Source: Olsenella_K sp051878835 (GTDB lineage Bacteria > Actinomycetota > Coriobacteriia > Coriobacteriales > Atopobiaceae). Taken from it: DNA of 30,921 nucleotides. This document shows, in pieces, positions 16,523-23,615 of the stretch. The notes under the pieces are model-generated. The model ran no database searches, was not told the origin of the DNA, and saw only the letters and a list, made by a program, of their open reading frames with translations. The stretch covers positions 1 through 30,921 of the forward strand of contig JBJEKW010000092.1 in assembly GCA_051878835.1 (NCBI GenBank), given 5' to 3'. Position 1 is the first letter of the stretch; each line of letters begins with the position of its first letter. The position numbers and the translations under genes were made by a program.

Positions 16523-17314
16523 CTAGCTGACAGCGCTCGCGCGCATGACCGCCTGTTTCATGGAGCGGACGTAGTCCGCCACCGGCCCGATGGCATCCTT
16601 GCCGTCCTTCGCGATCATGCGCACGATGGCGGAGCCCACGATGGCGCCGTCGGACACGCGCGCCATGCGCTCTGCCTGCTCGGGCGTGCTGATGCCGAAC
16701 CCCACGGCTGCCGGCACGTCGGGGTTGGCCTGGCGCACCAGCTCCACCATGGCGCCCACGTCGGTCGTGATGTTCGAGCGCACGCCCGTGACGCCCAGCG
16801 AGCTGACCACGTACACGAAGCCATGGGCCGCCCTCGCGATGGTGCGGATGCGCTCGTGCGAGGTGGGCGCTATCAGGCTCACCAGGTCCAGGCCCTCCGC
16901 GGCAAACGGCACGTCGAACTCCTCCTTCTCCTCGAAGGGGACGTCGGGCAGGATGAGCCCGTCCATGCCGCAGTCGGCCTCGGTCTTCGCGAAGCGCTCG
17001 ATGCCGTACGAGAAGACCACGTTGGCATAGGTCATGAACACCAGGGGCACGTCGCAGCACTGGCGCACCCTGCGGACCATGGCGAACACGTCGTCGGTGG
17101 TCACGTGGTTCTTCAGCGCGCGGATGTTGGCCTCCTGGATGACGGGACCCTCGGCCGTGGGGTCCGAGAAGGGAATGCCCAGCTCGATGAGGTCGGCACC
17201 GGCGTCCGCCATGGCGCACACCAGCTCCTCGGTCACGTCCAGCGATGGGTCGCCGGCGGTGATGAACGGTATGAAGGCCTTCCCGTCCTGGAAGGCGCGC
17301 CTGATGTTACTCAT
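16523..17314 (-). CDS. trpA: Tryptophan synthase alpha chain
   Basis: This 263-aa subunit splits indole-3-glycerol phosphate into glyceraldehyde 3-phosphate and indole, which is channelled to TrpB. Hallmarks are FIPFITAGDPS near the N-terminus, the catalytic block IELGIPFSDP (Glu44), and GVTGVRS for phosphate binding. The second catalytic acid, Asp60 of the Salmonella enzyme (LADGP), is Glu55 here (TAEGP). I recall this variant in other anaerobe TrpA proteins, so it is probably functional. The ATG lies inside the end of trpB with an 8-bp overlap and GGAGAGGA upstream, so translation is coupled. It is the last gene of the operon, followed by the intrinsic terminator. The long N-terminal extension in this frame is overlap with trpB. 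Confidence 0.97.
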   Translation of the reverse strand: MSNIRRAFQDGKAFIPFITAGDPSLDVTEELVCAMADAGADLIELGIPFSDPTAEGPVIQEANIRALKNHVTTDDVFAMVRRVRQCCDVPLVFMTYANVVFSYGIERFAKTEADCGMDGLILPDVPFEEKEEFDVPFAAEGLDLVSLIAPTSHERIRTIARAAHGFVYVVSSLGVTGVRSNITTDVGAMVELVRQANPDVPAAVGFGISTPEQAERMARVSDGAIVGSAIVRMIAKDGKDAIGPVADYVRSMKQAVMRASAVS

Positions 17315-18506
17315 GCAGGTCCTCTCCCCTGTAGCGGGCGATAGCCGCCACGTCCTTGTCGCCACGCCCGGACAGCGTGACCATGATGATCTGGTCCTTG
17401 CGCATGGTGGGCGCCAGCTTCATGGCGTACGCCACGGCGTGAGCGCTCTCGATGGCGGGAATGACGCCCTCGGTGCGCGAGAGGTACTCGAAGGCGTCAA
17501 CCGCCTCGTCGTCGGTGATGGCCACGTACTCGGCGCGGCCGGTGTCGTGCAGCCACGCGTGCTCGGGGCCCACGCCGGGGTAGTCCAGGCCGGCGCTGAT
17601 GGAGTACACGGGGGCAATCTGGCCGTACTCGTTCTGGCAGAAGTAGCTCTTCATGCCGTGGAAGATGCCCAGCTTGCCCGTGTTCATGGTGGCGGCCGTC
17701 TCGAACGTGTCGATGCCGCGGCCCGCCGCCTCGCAGCCTATGAGCCTGACGTCCTTGTCGTTGATGAAGTTGTAGAAGCTGCCGATGGCGTTGGAGCCGC
17801 CGCCCACGCACGCCAGCACCGCGTCGGGGAGCTTGCCCTCCTTCTGCAGGAACTGCTCGCGGGCCTCGCGTGAGATGACGCTCTGGAAGTCGCGCACGAT
17901 GGTGGGGAACGGGTGCGGGCCCATGGTGGAGCCGATGAGGTAGTGCGTGTCGTCCATGCGGCTGGTCCACTCGCGCATGGCCTCGGACACGGCGTCCTTC
18001 AGCGTGCCCGTGCCGCTGGACACGCCCTTGACCTCGGCGCCCAGAAGGCGCATGCGGTACACGTTCAGCGCCTGGCGCTCCATGTCCTTCACGCCCATGT
18101 AGACCACGCACTTCATGCCGAAGTACGCCGCCACGGTGGCGGTGGCCACGCCGTGCTGGCCGGCGCCCGTCTCGGCTATGAGCCTGGTCTTGCCCATGCC
18201 CCGCGCCAGGAGCGTCTGGCCGAGCACGTTGTTTATCTTGTGCGCGCCCGTGTGGTTCAGGTCCTCGCGCTTCAGGTAGACCTTCGCCCCGCCCAGGTCC
18301 TCGGTCATGTGCTTCGCGTAGTACAGAAGCGAGGGCCTGCCGGCGTACTCGCGCTCCAGCCTGTCCAGCTCGCGCGCGAACTCGGGGTCCGCCTTCGCCT
18401 CGTCGTAGGCCCGCTCCAGCTCTATGACCGCGTTCATCAGCGTCTCGGGGATGTACTGGCCGCCGTGCACGCCGAACCTCCCCCGGGAAATGCTTGAGTT
18501 GCTCAT
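17307..18506 (-). CDS. trpB: Tryptophan synthase beta chain
   Basis: This 399-aa PLP enzyme joins indole to serine to make tryptophan. GRFGVHGGQYIPETLM opens the protein, the PLP lysine is K90 in HTGAHKINN, and AETGAGQHGVATA and GGGSNAIG bind the cofactor phosphate and substrate. Length matches the usual TrpB1 type (about 400 aa), which pairs with TrpA. ATG 18506 overlaps the trpF stop as ATGA, with GAGGAG 5 nt upstream. A much longer frame is open upstream, but it only reads through trpF in another frame. Confidence 0.98.
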   Translation of the reverse strand: MSNSSISRGRFGVHGGQYIPETLMNAVIELERAYDEAKADPEFARELDRLEREYAGRPSLLYYAKHMTEDLGGAKVYLKREDLNHTGAHKINNVLGQTLLARGMGKTRLIAETGAGQHGVATATVAAYFGMKCVVYMGVKDMERQALNVYRMRLLGAEVKGVSSGTGTLKDAVSEAMREWTSRMDDTHYLIGSTMGPHPFPTIVRDFQSVISREAREQFLQKEGKLPDAVLACVGGGSNAIGSFYNFINDKDVRLIGCEAAGRGIDTFETAATMNTGKLGIFHGMKSYFCQNEYGQIAPVYSISAGLDYPGVGPEHAWLHDTGRAEYVAITDDEAVDAFEYLSRTEGVIPAIESAHAVAYAMKLAPTMRKDQIIMVTLSGRGDKDVAAIARYRGEDLHE

Positions 18507-19189
18507 CGTTCTCCTCTCACGGCGGCAACTGCCGCCCTCATCTTTTCCCTGTCCTTGAGTCCGTCCGTCTCGAGTCCCGAGCTCATGTCGACCGCCCAGG
18601 GGTGCACCTGGCGCACCGCACGCGCCACGTTGTCGGGCCCCAGTCCGCCCGCCAGGGCGAAGGGACGTCCCACGTCCGCCGCCAGCGACCAGTCGAAGCC
18701 CCGGCCGCTGCCCTGGCCCGCGTCCAGCAGCACGACGTCCGCCGCGCCGTCTCGGGCCCGATCGACGTCGTCGACCCCGCGCACGCAGTAGGCCTGCATC
18801 ACGGGCACCACGCCGCCCGTCAGGGCGCGCAGCTGGTCCAGGTACGCACGGTCTTCTCCTCCGTGCAGCTGGACCATGTCCAGAAGCCCGCGCTCCACCA
18901 GCAGAGCCACCGTACGGGGTGGCTCCCGCACGAAGACGCCCACGCGGACCACGTGCTCGTCGACCATGGGCGCCAGCTCCTCCAGCAGGGCCGGGTCCAC
19001 GTTCCTGCGCGAGCGCGGGCAGTCGACCACGAAGCCCACCATGTCGGGCCGGGCCTCGTTTGCCGCCCGCACGTCCGCGGGCCTGGACATGCCGCACTCC
19101 TTTATGAGCGTGGGCGCACCCGCCACCTGCGCCTGGCGCACCAGCGACCACGCGCGCTCGCGGCGGCGCGCCACCTCGTCCGGGCTCAC
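18503..19189 (-). CDS. trpF: Phosphoribosylanthranilate isomerase
   Basis: This 228-aa TIM-barrel isomerase converts phosphoribosylanthranilate to CdRP. The family signature is recognisable but divergent: LIKECGMSRPADV (usually KICG), DMVQLHGGED, LLDAGQGSGRGFDW, LAGGLGPDNV and DMSSGLETDGLKD. The catalytic cysteine and aspartate are present. The start is GTG 19189, overlapping the trpC stop as GTGA, with AGGAG 7 nt upstream. The first ~25 residues before LIKECG look like an extra N-terminal helix compared with typical TrpF of about 200 aa. It is translationally coupled on both sides. Confidence 0.93.
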   Translation of the reverse strand: MSPDEVARRRERAWSLVRQAQVAGAPTLIKECGMSRPADVRAANEARPDMVGFVVDCPRSRRNVDPALLEELAPMVDEHVVRVGVFVREPPRTVALLVERGLLDMVQLHGGEDRAYLDQLRALTGGVVPVMQAYCVRGVDDVDRARDGAADVVLLDAGQGSGRGFDWSLAADVGRPFALAGGLGPDNVARAVRQVHPWAVDMSSGLETDGLKDREKMRAAVAAVRGER

Positions 19190-20004
19190 AGCAGACTCCT
19201 GAGCTCGTCCAGCGCCGCCTGCTTGCTAGAGGCGCGCATCAGGGTCTCGCCCACCAGGACCGCGTCCACGCCGGCGTCGGCCAGCCTGCGCACGTCCTCG
19301 GCGGTCCTGACGCCGCTCTCCGAGACGAACAGCCTGTCAGGCCCCACCAGCGGCCGCAGGTCTATGCTCCTGCCGAAGTCGACCTCGAAGGTGCGCAGGT
19401 CGCGGTTGTTCACGCCCACCACGCGCGCGCCCGCCCGCAGGGCCATGGGCACCTCCTCGGGCTGGTAGGCCTCCACCAGCGCGGACATGCCCAGCTGGTG
19501 GCACAGGTCGACGTAGCGTGCCAGCTGGCCCTCGTCCAGGATCGAGCAGATCAGGAGCACCGCCGCCGCGCCACACAGCTTCGCCTGGTAGATCATGTAC
19601 TCGTCCACCACGAAGTCCTTGCGCAGCACGGGGATGTCCACGTGGGCGGCCACCTGGCGCAATATCTCGTCCGAGCCCTTAAACCACTTGGGCTCCGTCA
19701 GGCACGAGATGGCCGCCACCCCCGCCCGCTCGTAGTCGCTCGCTATCTGCAGGTACGGGAAGTCCGGGGCGATGAGCCCCTTCGAGGGGGACGCACGCTT
19801 GATCTCGCAGATGAACGACATGCCGTCGGCTGCCAGGGCCCGCTCGAAGGGAAACGTGAAGTCTCCCGTCTGCCTCTGCTCCGCGGCCGCTGCCAGGGCG
19901 CGGCCGCGCACCGCCTCCAGCGGGTCTGCCTCCTCCTGGCGTCGCACGCGGTCTCGCGTGGCGTCGGCAATCCTTGCCAGGACGTTCTCGTGCGCCTCCG
20001 TCAT
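19186..20004 (-). CDS. trpC: Indole-3-glycerol-phosphate synthase
   Basis: This 272-aa TIM-barrel enzyme closes the indole ring of CdRP with loss of CO2. Motifs in order are ICEIKRASPSKG, VLRKDFVVDEYMIYQAK, LVEAYQPEE, GVNNRDLRTFEVDF and VSESGV, covering the catalytic Lys/Glu set and the phosphate site. ATG 20004 overlaps the trpD stop as ATGA and has GGAGAG upstream. The frame extends 80 codons further upstream, but only through trpD. It is not fused to trpF, unlike in E. coli. Confidence 0.97.
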   Translation of the reverse strand: MTEAHENVLARIADATRDRVRRQEEADPLEAVRGRALAAAAEQRQTGDFTFPFERALAADGMSFICEIKRASPSKGLIAPDFPYLQIASDYERAGVAAISCLTEPKWFKGSDEILRQVAAHVDIPVLRKDFVVDEYMIYQAKLCGAAAVLLICSILDEGQLARYVDLCHQLGMSALVEAYQPEEVPMALRAGARVVGVNNRDLRTFEVDFGRSIDLRPLVGPDRLFVSESGVRTAEDVRRLADAGVDAVLVGETLMRASSKQAALDELRSLL

Positions 20005-21023
20005 CGGTTGCTCTCCTGCACGAAGCTCTCCAGCGTCCGGGTGGCAGCACCGGAGTCTATCTGCTGCTGAGCCAGCCGCATGCCCTCGCGGATGTCCTGT
20101 GCCAGGTCGGCCGCGTACAGCGCCGCGCCGGCGTTCAGCACGGCGATGTCGTGTTTCGGCCCCGTGACGGTGCCGTCCAGGATGCCCCGCGTTATCTGGG
20201 CGTTCTCCTGCGGCGTGCCACCTTGGACGTCTGACTTCGAGCACAGCTGGAAGCCGAACTTCCTGGGGTCCAGCGTGAAGGTGCGATACATCCCGTCACG
20301 CAGCTCGCACACCTTCGTGGACGCCGATAGGCTGATCTCGTCCATCTTGTCGGTGCCGTACACCACCAGGCCATGACGCACGCCAAGCGAGGTCAGCACT
20401 TGGGCCAGCGGCTCGCACAGGTACCCGTCGTACACGCCCAGCAAGAAGTACGCGGGCTTGGCGGGGTTCGTCAGCGGTCCCAGGATGTTGAACACGGTGC
20501 GGAAGCCCAGCTCCTTGCGGATAGCCCCCACGTGGCGCATGGCCGAGTGGTACTTCTGGGCAAAGAGGAACGCGATGCCGCAGGTGTTCAGCTCCTCCAC
20601 GACCCTCTGCGGGTCCTGCTGGATGTTCACCCCCAGCGCCTCCAGGCAGTCCGCGGTGCCCGACTTCGACGACGCCGCGCGGTTGCCGTGCTTCGTGACC
20701 TTTGCGCCCGCCGCAGCGCACAGAAGCGCCGCCGTGGTCGAGATGTTGAACGTGTTCGAGCGGTCTCCACCCGTGCCCACGATCTCCAGCGTGTCGATGC
20801 CGGGATGCTCCACGGGCGTCGCCAGCTCGCGCATGGCGGCCGCGCAGCCGGAGATCTCGTCGATCGTCTCGGCCCTGGTGTTCTTCGTCGAGAGCGCGGC
20901 CAGAAACGCGGCGTTCTGAGTGGGCGTGGTCTGGCCGCTCATGATCTCCCTCATGGTGGCGTACGCCTCGTCGTAGGTCAGGTCTCCGTGCTGGACGATC
21001 TTGTCGATGGCTTCCTTGATCAT
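20001..21023 (-). CDS. trpD: Anthranilate phosphoribosyltransferase
   Basis: This 340-aa transferase moves phosphoribose from PRPP onto anthranilate. The PRPP loop GTGGD is at residues 83-87, KHGNRA at 111-116, and RxELGFRTVFNILGPLTNP follows. Length and motifs are typical, and the protein is separate from TrpG. The start follows AGGAGAG. Unlike the other junctions of the operon, 96 bp separate it from trpG; that spacer carries a palindrome and short GGTGAT repeats, so extra control is possible here. Confidence 0.98.
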   Translation of the reverse strand: MIKEAIDKIVQHGDLTYDEAYATMREIMSGQTTPTQNAAFLAALSTKNTRAETIDEISGCAAAMRELATPVEHPGIDTLEIVGTGGDRSNTFNISTTAALLCAAAGAKVTKHGNRAASSKSGTADCLEALGVNIQQDPQRVVEELNTCGIAFLFAQKYHSAMRHVGAIRKELGFRTVFNILGPLTNPAKPAYFLLGVYDGYLCEPLAQVLTSLGVRHGLVVYGTDKMDEISLSASTKVCELRDGMYRTFTLDPRKFGFQLCSKSDVQGGTPQENAQITRGILDGTVTGPKHDIAVLNAGAALYAADLAQDIREGMRLAQQQIDSGAATRTLESFVQESNR

Positions 21024-21119
21024 GGTTCTCTCCTTTGAAACGCTTGTTCTGGTTTTTCACGAAAATACGTTGACAAGAACAACTGTTCTTATTACCATCA
21101 CCCCATCACCATCACCCCA
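21024..21119. promoter_or_regulatory. trpG-trpD spacer with AAGAAC palindrome and short repeats
   Basis: The only sizeable gap within the operon. A 7-2-7 palindrome (21075-21090, AAGAACA-AC-TGTTCTT) could be an operator, or in RNA a weak 6-bp hairpin with an AGUU loop. Plus-strand TTGACA (21070-21075) overlaps it but points against the operon. Imperfect CCATCACC repeats run from 21095 into the trpG stop. No function can be assigned. Confidence 0.35.
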
Positions 21120-21695
21120 TCAGCCGCAGGCCAGCCGGAGGAAGTTCCTCGCCATGGCCGCGCCCTCCGGCGTGAGTATCGACTCGGGATGGAACTGCAC
21201 TCCGAAGGTCGGGTGGTCCCTATGCTGCACCGCCATGATTTCCCCCTCATCGTTTTGCGACGTCACCTTCAGGCATGCGGGCAGGGTCTTCAGGTCCGCC
21301 TCCAGCGAGTGGTAGCGACCCACCTGGGTGGGAGAGCTCACGCCCTGGAACAGCGGGCACGTGGGGTCCAGCGTCACGAGGGAGGACTTGCCGTGCATGA
21401 CCTCCCGCGCGTAGGTGATGGTCCCGCCCAGGGCCTCGCAAATGGCCTGGTGGCCCAGGCACACGCCCAGCAGGGGCACCCTGCCCGTGAAGGCGCGGAC
21501 CACGTCCTCGCAGACGCCCGCGTCGGCGGGACGGCCCGGCCCCGGGGACAGCACGATGGCCTGCGGCTGCATGCTGGCTATGTCGTCCAGACCCAGGGCG
21601 TCGTTTCGCACGATGCGCACGTCGGGCTGGATGGACCCCAGCAGCTGGTAGAGGTTGTAGGAAAAGCTGTCGTAGTTGTCTATCAGCAGAATCAT
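21120..21695 (-). CDS. trpG: Anthranilate synthase component II, glutamine amidotransferase
   Basis: This 191-aa class I amidotransferase supplies ammonia to TrpE. The N-terminus MILLIDNYDSFSYNL is diagnostic. The nucleophile is C79 in GVCLGHQ, and the triad is completed by H169 and E171 in FHPES. The ATG overlaps the trpE stop by one base (TGATG), so the two subunits are made in step. It could also serve p-aminobenzoate synthesis, as in organisms with one shared subunit, but the operon position argues for tryptophan. Confidence 0.97.
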   Translation of the reverse strand: MILLIDNYDSFSYNLYQLLGSIQPDVRIVRNDALGLDDIASMQPQAIVLSPGPGRPADAGVCEDVVRAFTGRVPLLGVCLGHQAICEALGGTITYAREVMHGKSSLVTLDPTCPLFQGVSSPTQVGRYHSLEADLKTLPACLKVTSQNDEGEIMAVQHRDHPTFGVQFHPESILTPEGAAMARNFLRLACG

Positions 21696-23191
21696 CAGTC
21701 GATCCCACCCTCCGCCTCGCGCAGGGCGCACACCACGGCACGCGCCTTGTTCTGGCACTCCTGGTACTCGCGCTCCGGCACCGAGTCCATTACGATACCG
21801 GCGCCGGACTGCACGCACACCACGCCGTTCTTCTTGTATGCCAGGCGAATGCCGATGCAGGTGTCCAGGTTTCCGGCAAAGTCCAGGTACCCGATGGCAC
21901 CGCCGTAGATGCCGCGCTTCGAGCCCTCCAGGTCCTGGATGATCTGGCAGGCACGCAGCTTCGGTGCGCCCGACAGCGTGCCTGCGGGCAGTATCGAGTC
22001 GACGGCGTCCACCGCGTCGTAGCGGTCGTCTATCTGCGCGCTGACCGTGGAACCGATGTGCATCACATGAGAGAACCGGAGCAGCTGATGAAACTTCTGA
22101 ACCTCGACGGTCCCCAGCTTCGCAATCCTGCCCAGGTCGTTGCGGCCCAGGTCCACCAGCATGTTGTGCTCGGCCAGCTCCTTCTGGTCGGCCAGGAGCT
22201 CCTGGCCCAGACGCTGGTCCTCCTCGGGGGTGGCACCACGCGGGCGTGTTCCCGCCAGGGGGTAGGTGTACAGCCGCCCGTCGGTCAGCTTGGCCAGCGT
22301 CTCGGGGGAGGCGCCGGCGATCTCGATGTCGTCGCTCGTGAAGTAGAACATGTAGGGGCTGGGGTTCATGCTCCTGAGCACGCGGTACGTGTCGAACAGG
22401 CTGCCGTCGGCACGTGCGGTTATGGGGTTGGACAGCACCACCTGGAATATGTCGCCCTCGTGGATGTGGTGCTGCGCGGTCGTCACCATGGACTCGTACT
22501 GCTGGCGGGAGTACTGCGGGGTCAGCTCCTCTCTCAGCTGCAGCGGCTCAAAGCGGCGCTTGCGCCCATGGCGCAGAATCTGCTCCATGTGGTCCAGGCG
22601 ACCGCGGGCCTGCTCGTAGGCGGCGTCTACGTCGGGCCCGTCGCAGCGCACGCCAGCTATCAGGATGACCTTCTGCTTGTACGAGTCGAACACTATCAGC
22701 TGGTCGAACAGCATGAGGTCCATGTCGAGGAAGTCCTCGTGCCCCAGGCCGGGACGGCGCAGGGTGGGCTCGGCGTACTTCAGGTAGTCGTACGAGAAGT
22801 AGCCCACCAGCCCGCCGCAGAACGGCGGGAACCCCTCCAGCTGGGGCGAGCTGTTCTGGGCGATGACGGAGCGCAGGTAGTCGCCGGGATGGTCCACCTT
22901 CATGGTCCGTACCTCGGGCTGGGCGGACCCCTCGACGTTCGTACGCACGCGCAGGGTGCCGTCCAGGCAGGTTATCTCAGACGTGGGCTCAAACCCCAGG
23001 AAGCTGTAGCGGCCCCAGCGCTCATCCTCCTCGGCGCTCTCGAGCAGGAACACGTGGCTGCTGGCCTCGCGCAGGGCTCGCGTGGCCACGATGGTAGTGA
23101 AGCCGTCTGCATACAGCTCGCGCTTCACCGGGATGCGACGGTAGCGGCCAGTGGCGGCCAGCCTGCGCACCTCGTCCACAGATGGATACAT
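21695..23191 (-). CDS. trpE: Anthranilate synthase component I
   Basis: This 498-aa enzyme makes anthranilate from chorismate and ammonia. LLES at residues 49-52 is the tryptophan feedback-binding motif, so the enzyme is expected to be inhibited by tryptophan. The chorismate-binding core shows IFQVVLSNP, YPLAGTRPRG, LGRNDLGRIA, ILPAGTLSGAPK and YGGAIGY. It is the first gene of the operon. ATG 23191 follows GGGAGG at 8 nt. That ribosome site sits in the 3' arm of a perfect hairpin, and the T-box terminator lies just above it, so expression is probably controlled at two levels. An ATG at 23199 directly abuts the ribosome site and is out of frame. Confidence 0.98.
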   Translation of the reverse strand: MYPSVDEVRRLAATGRYRRIPVKRELYADGFTTIVATRALREASSHVFLLESAEEDERWGRYSFLGFEPTSEITCLDGTLRVRTNVEGSAQPEVRTMKVDHPGDYLRSVIAQNSSPQLEGFPPFCGGLVGYFSYDYLKYAEPTLRRPGLGHEDFLDMDLMLFDQLIVFDSYKQKVILIAGVRCDGPDVDAAYEQARGRLDHMEQILRHGRKRRFEPLQLREELTPQYSRQQYESMVTTAQHHIHEGDIFQVVLSNPITARADGSLFDTYRVLRSMNPSPYMFYFTSDDIEIAGASPETLAKLTDGRLYTYPLAGTRPRGATPEEDQRLGQELLADQKELAEHNMLVDLGRNDLGRIAKLGTVEVQKFHQLLRFSHVMHIGSTVSAQIDDRYDAVDAVDSILPAGTLSGAPKLRACQIIQDLEGSKRGIYGGAIGYLDFAGNLDTCIGIRLAYKKNGVVCVQSGAGIVMDSVPEREYQECQNKARAVVCALREAEGGID

Positions 23192-23199
23192 GCGTTCAT

Positions 23200-23221
23200 C
23201 CTCCCTAGTGCCCTAGGGAGG
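23200..23221 (-). promoter_or_regulatory. Hairpin covering the trpE ribosome binding site
   Basis: In the minus-strand RNA CCTCCCTAG (23221-23213) pairs perfectly with CTAGGGAGG (23208-23200) around GGCA. The right arm contains the trpE Shine-Dalgarno. No U-tract follows, so it is not a terminator. Confidence 0.75.
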
Positions 23222-23240
23222 CGGGATGTTCCCCAGATAC

Positions 23241-23281
23241 GAAGAAACCCGCCCCCGACGTTACGTACGTCCAAGGACGGG
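23241..23281 (-). terminator. T-box-controlled intrinsic terminator
   Basis: CCCGTCCTTGG-ACG pairs with CGT-C-GGGGGCGGG (about 13 bp with several G-U pairs and one bulge), followed by TTTCTTC. The left arm contains the strand needed for the antiterminator. Confidence 0.85.
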
Positions 23282-23540
23282 CTCTAAGGCTCGCGTTGCC
23301 ACCTTGGTTCATGGCAGATTGCCATGCACTTAGCAGGATGCTTTGGCGGTGGTGTATCCCAGGATGCCAACACATCCCTGGCACGTGACGTGTGCCGAAC
23401 GTCGCAGCCTACTGGACTCGAGGTCTTTCGGTGCGCCCTCCGCGGCCCATTCAACGCCTCGCATCTCGTCCTGGATCTCACCGCCCCAGGCTCTCTGTAC
23501 GCGCGTGTGACGTCTACCTTCCGCGTCTACGGTTTGTTGG
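23241..23540 (-). ncRNA. Tryptophan T-box riboswitch leader
   Basis: Reading down from about 23540, a Stem I-like region has the hallmarks AGAGAGCC...GGTGAGA. An internal specifier loop is flanked by CGCGG/CCGCG and ACG/CGT, where GAA precedes UGG (23449-23447), the Trp codon. Further small hairpins follow. The antiterminator is CCAAGG (23307-23302), the 7-nt bulge UGGCAAC (23301-23295), GCG...CGU, and CCTTGG (23276-23271). UGGC complements the GCCA end expected of tRNA-Trp. CCTTGG also lies in the terminator stem, giving the mutually exclusive switch. Uncharged tRNA-Trp should therefore switch on trpEGDCFBA. The exact 5' end and promoter are uncertain. Confidence 0.88.
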
Positions 23541-23577
23541 CGCTATTCGATTGACATGCAAATTAGCACGTGAACCT

Positions 23578-23600
23578 GAAACCACGCCCATGCGCGTGGG
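23578..23600 (-). terminator. Weak terminator-like hairpin after the ACT-MBL gene
   Basis: CCACGC/GCGTGG stem with a 6-nt loop followed by only TTTC, starting 16 nt after the stop at 23616. It may separate this gene from the trp leader. Confidence 0.35.
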
Positions 23601-23615
23601 CTAAGAAATGAGGCG

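Noticed and set aside
18507..19151. Long N-terminal extension of the trpB frame
   Set aside because: It is an out-of-frame reading of trpF with Gly/Arg-rich content.
21070..21098. Plus-strand promoter TTGACA-N17-TACCAT inside the trp operon
   Set aside because: The -35 is perfect but the -10 is weak, and it points antisense into trpG and trpE with no gene to serve. Probably fortuitous.
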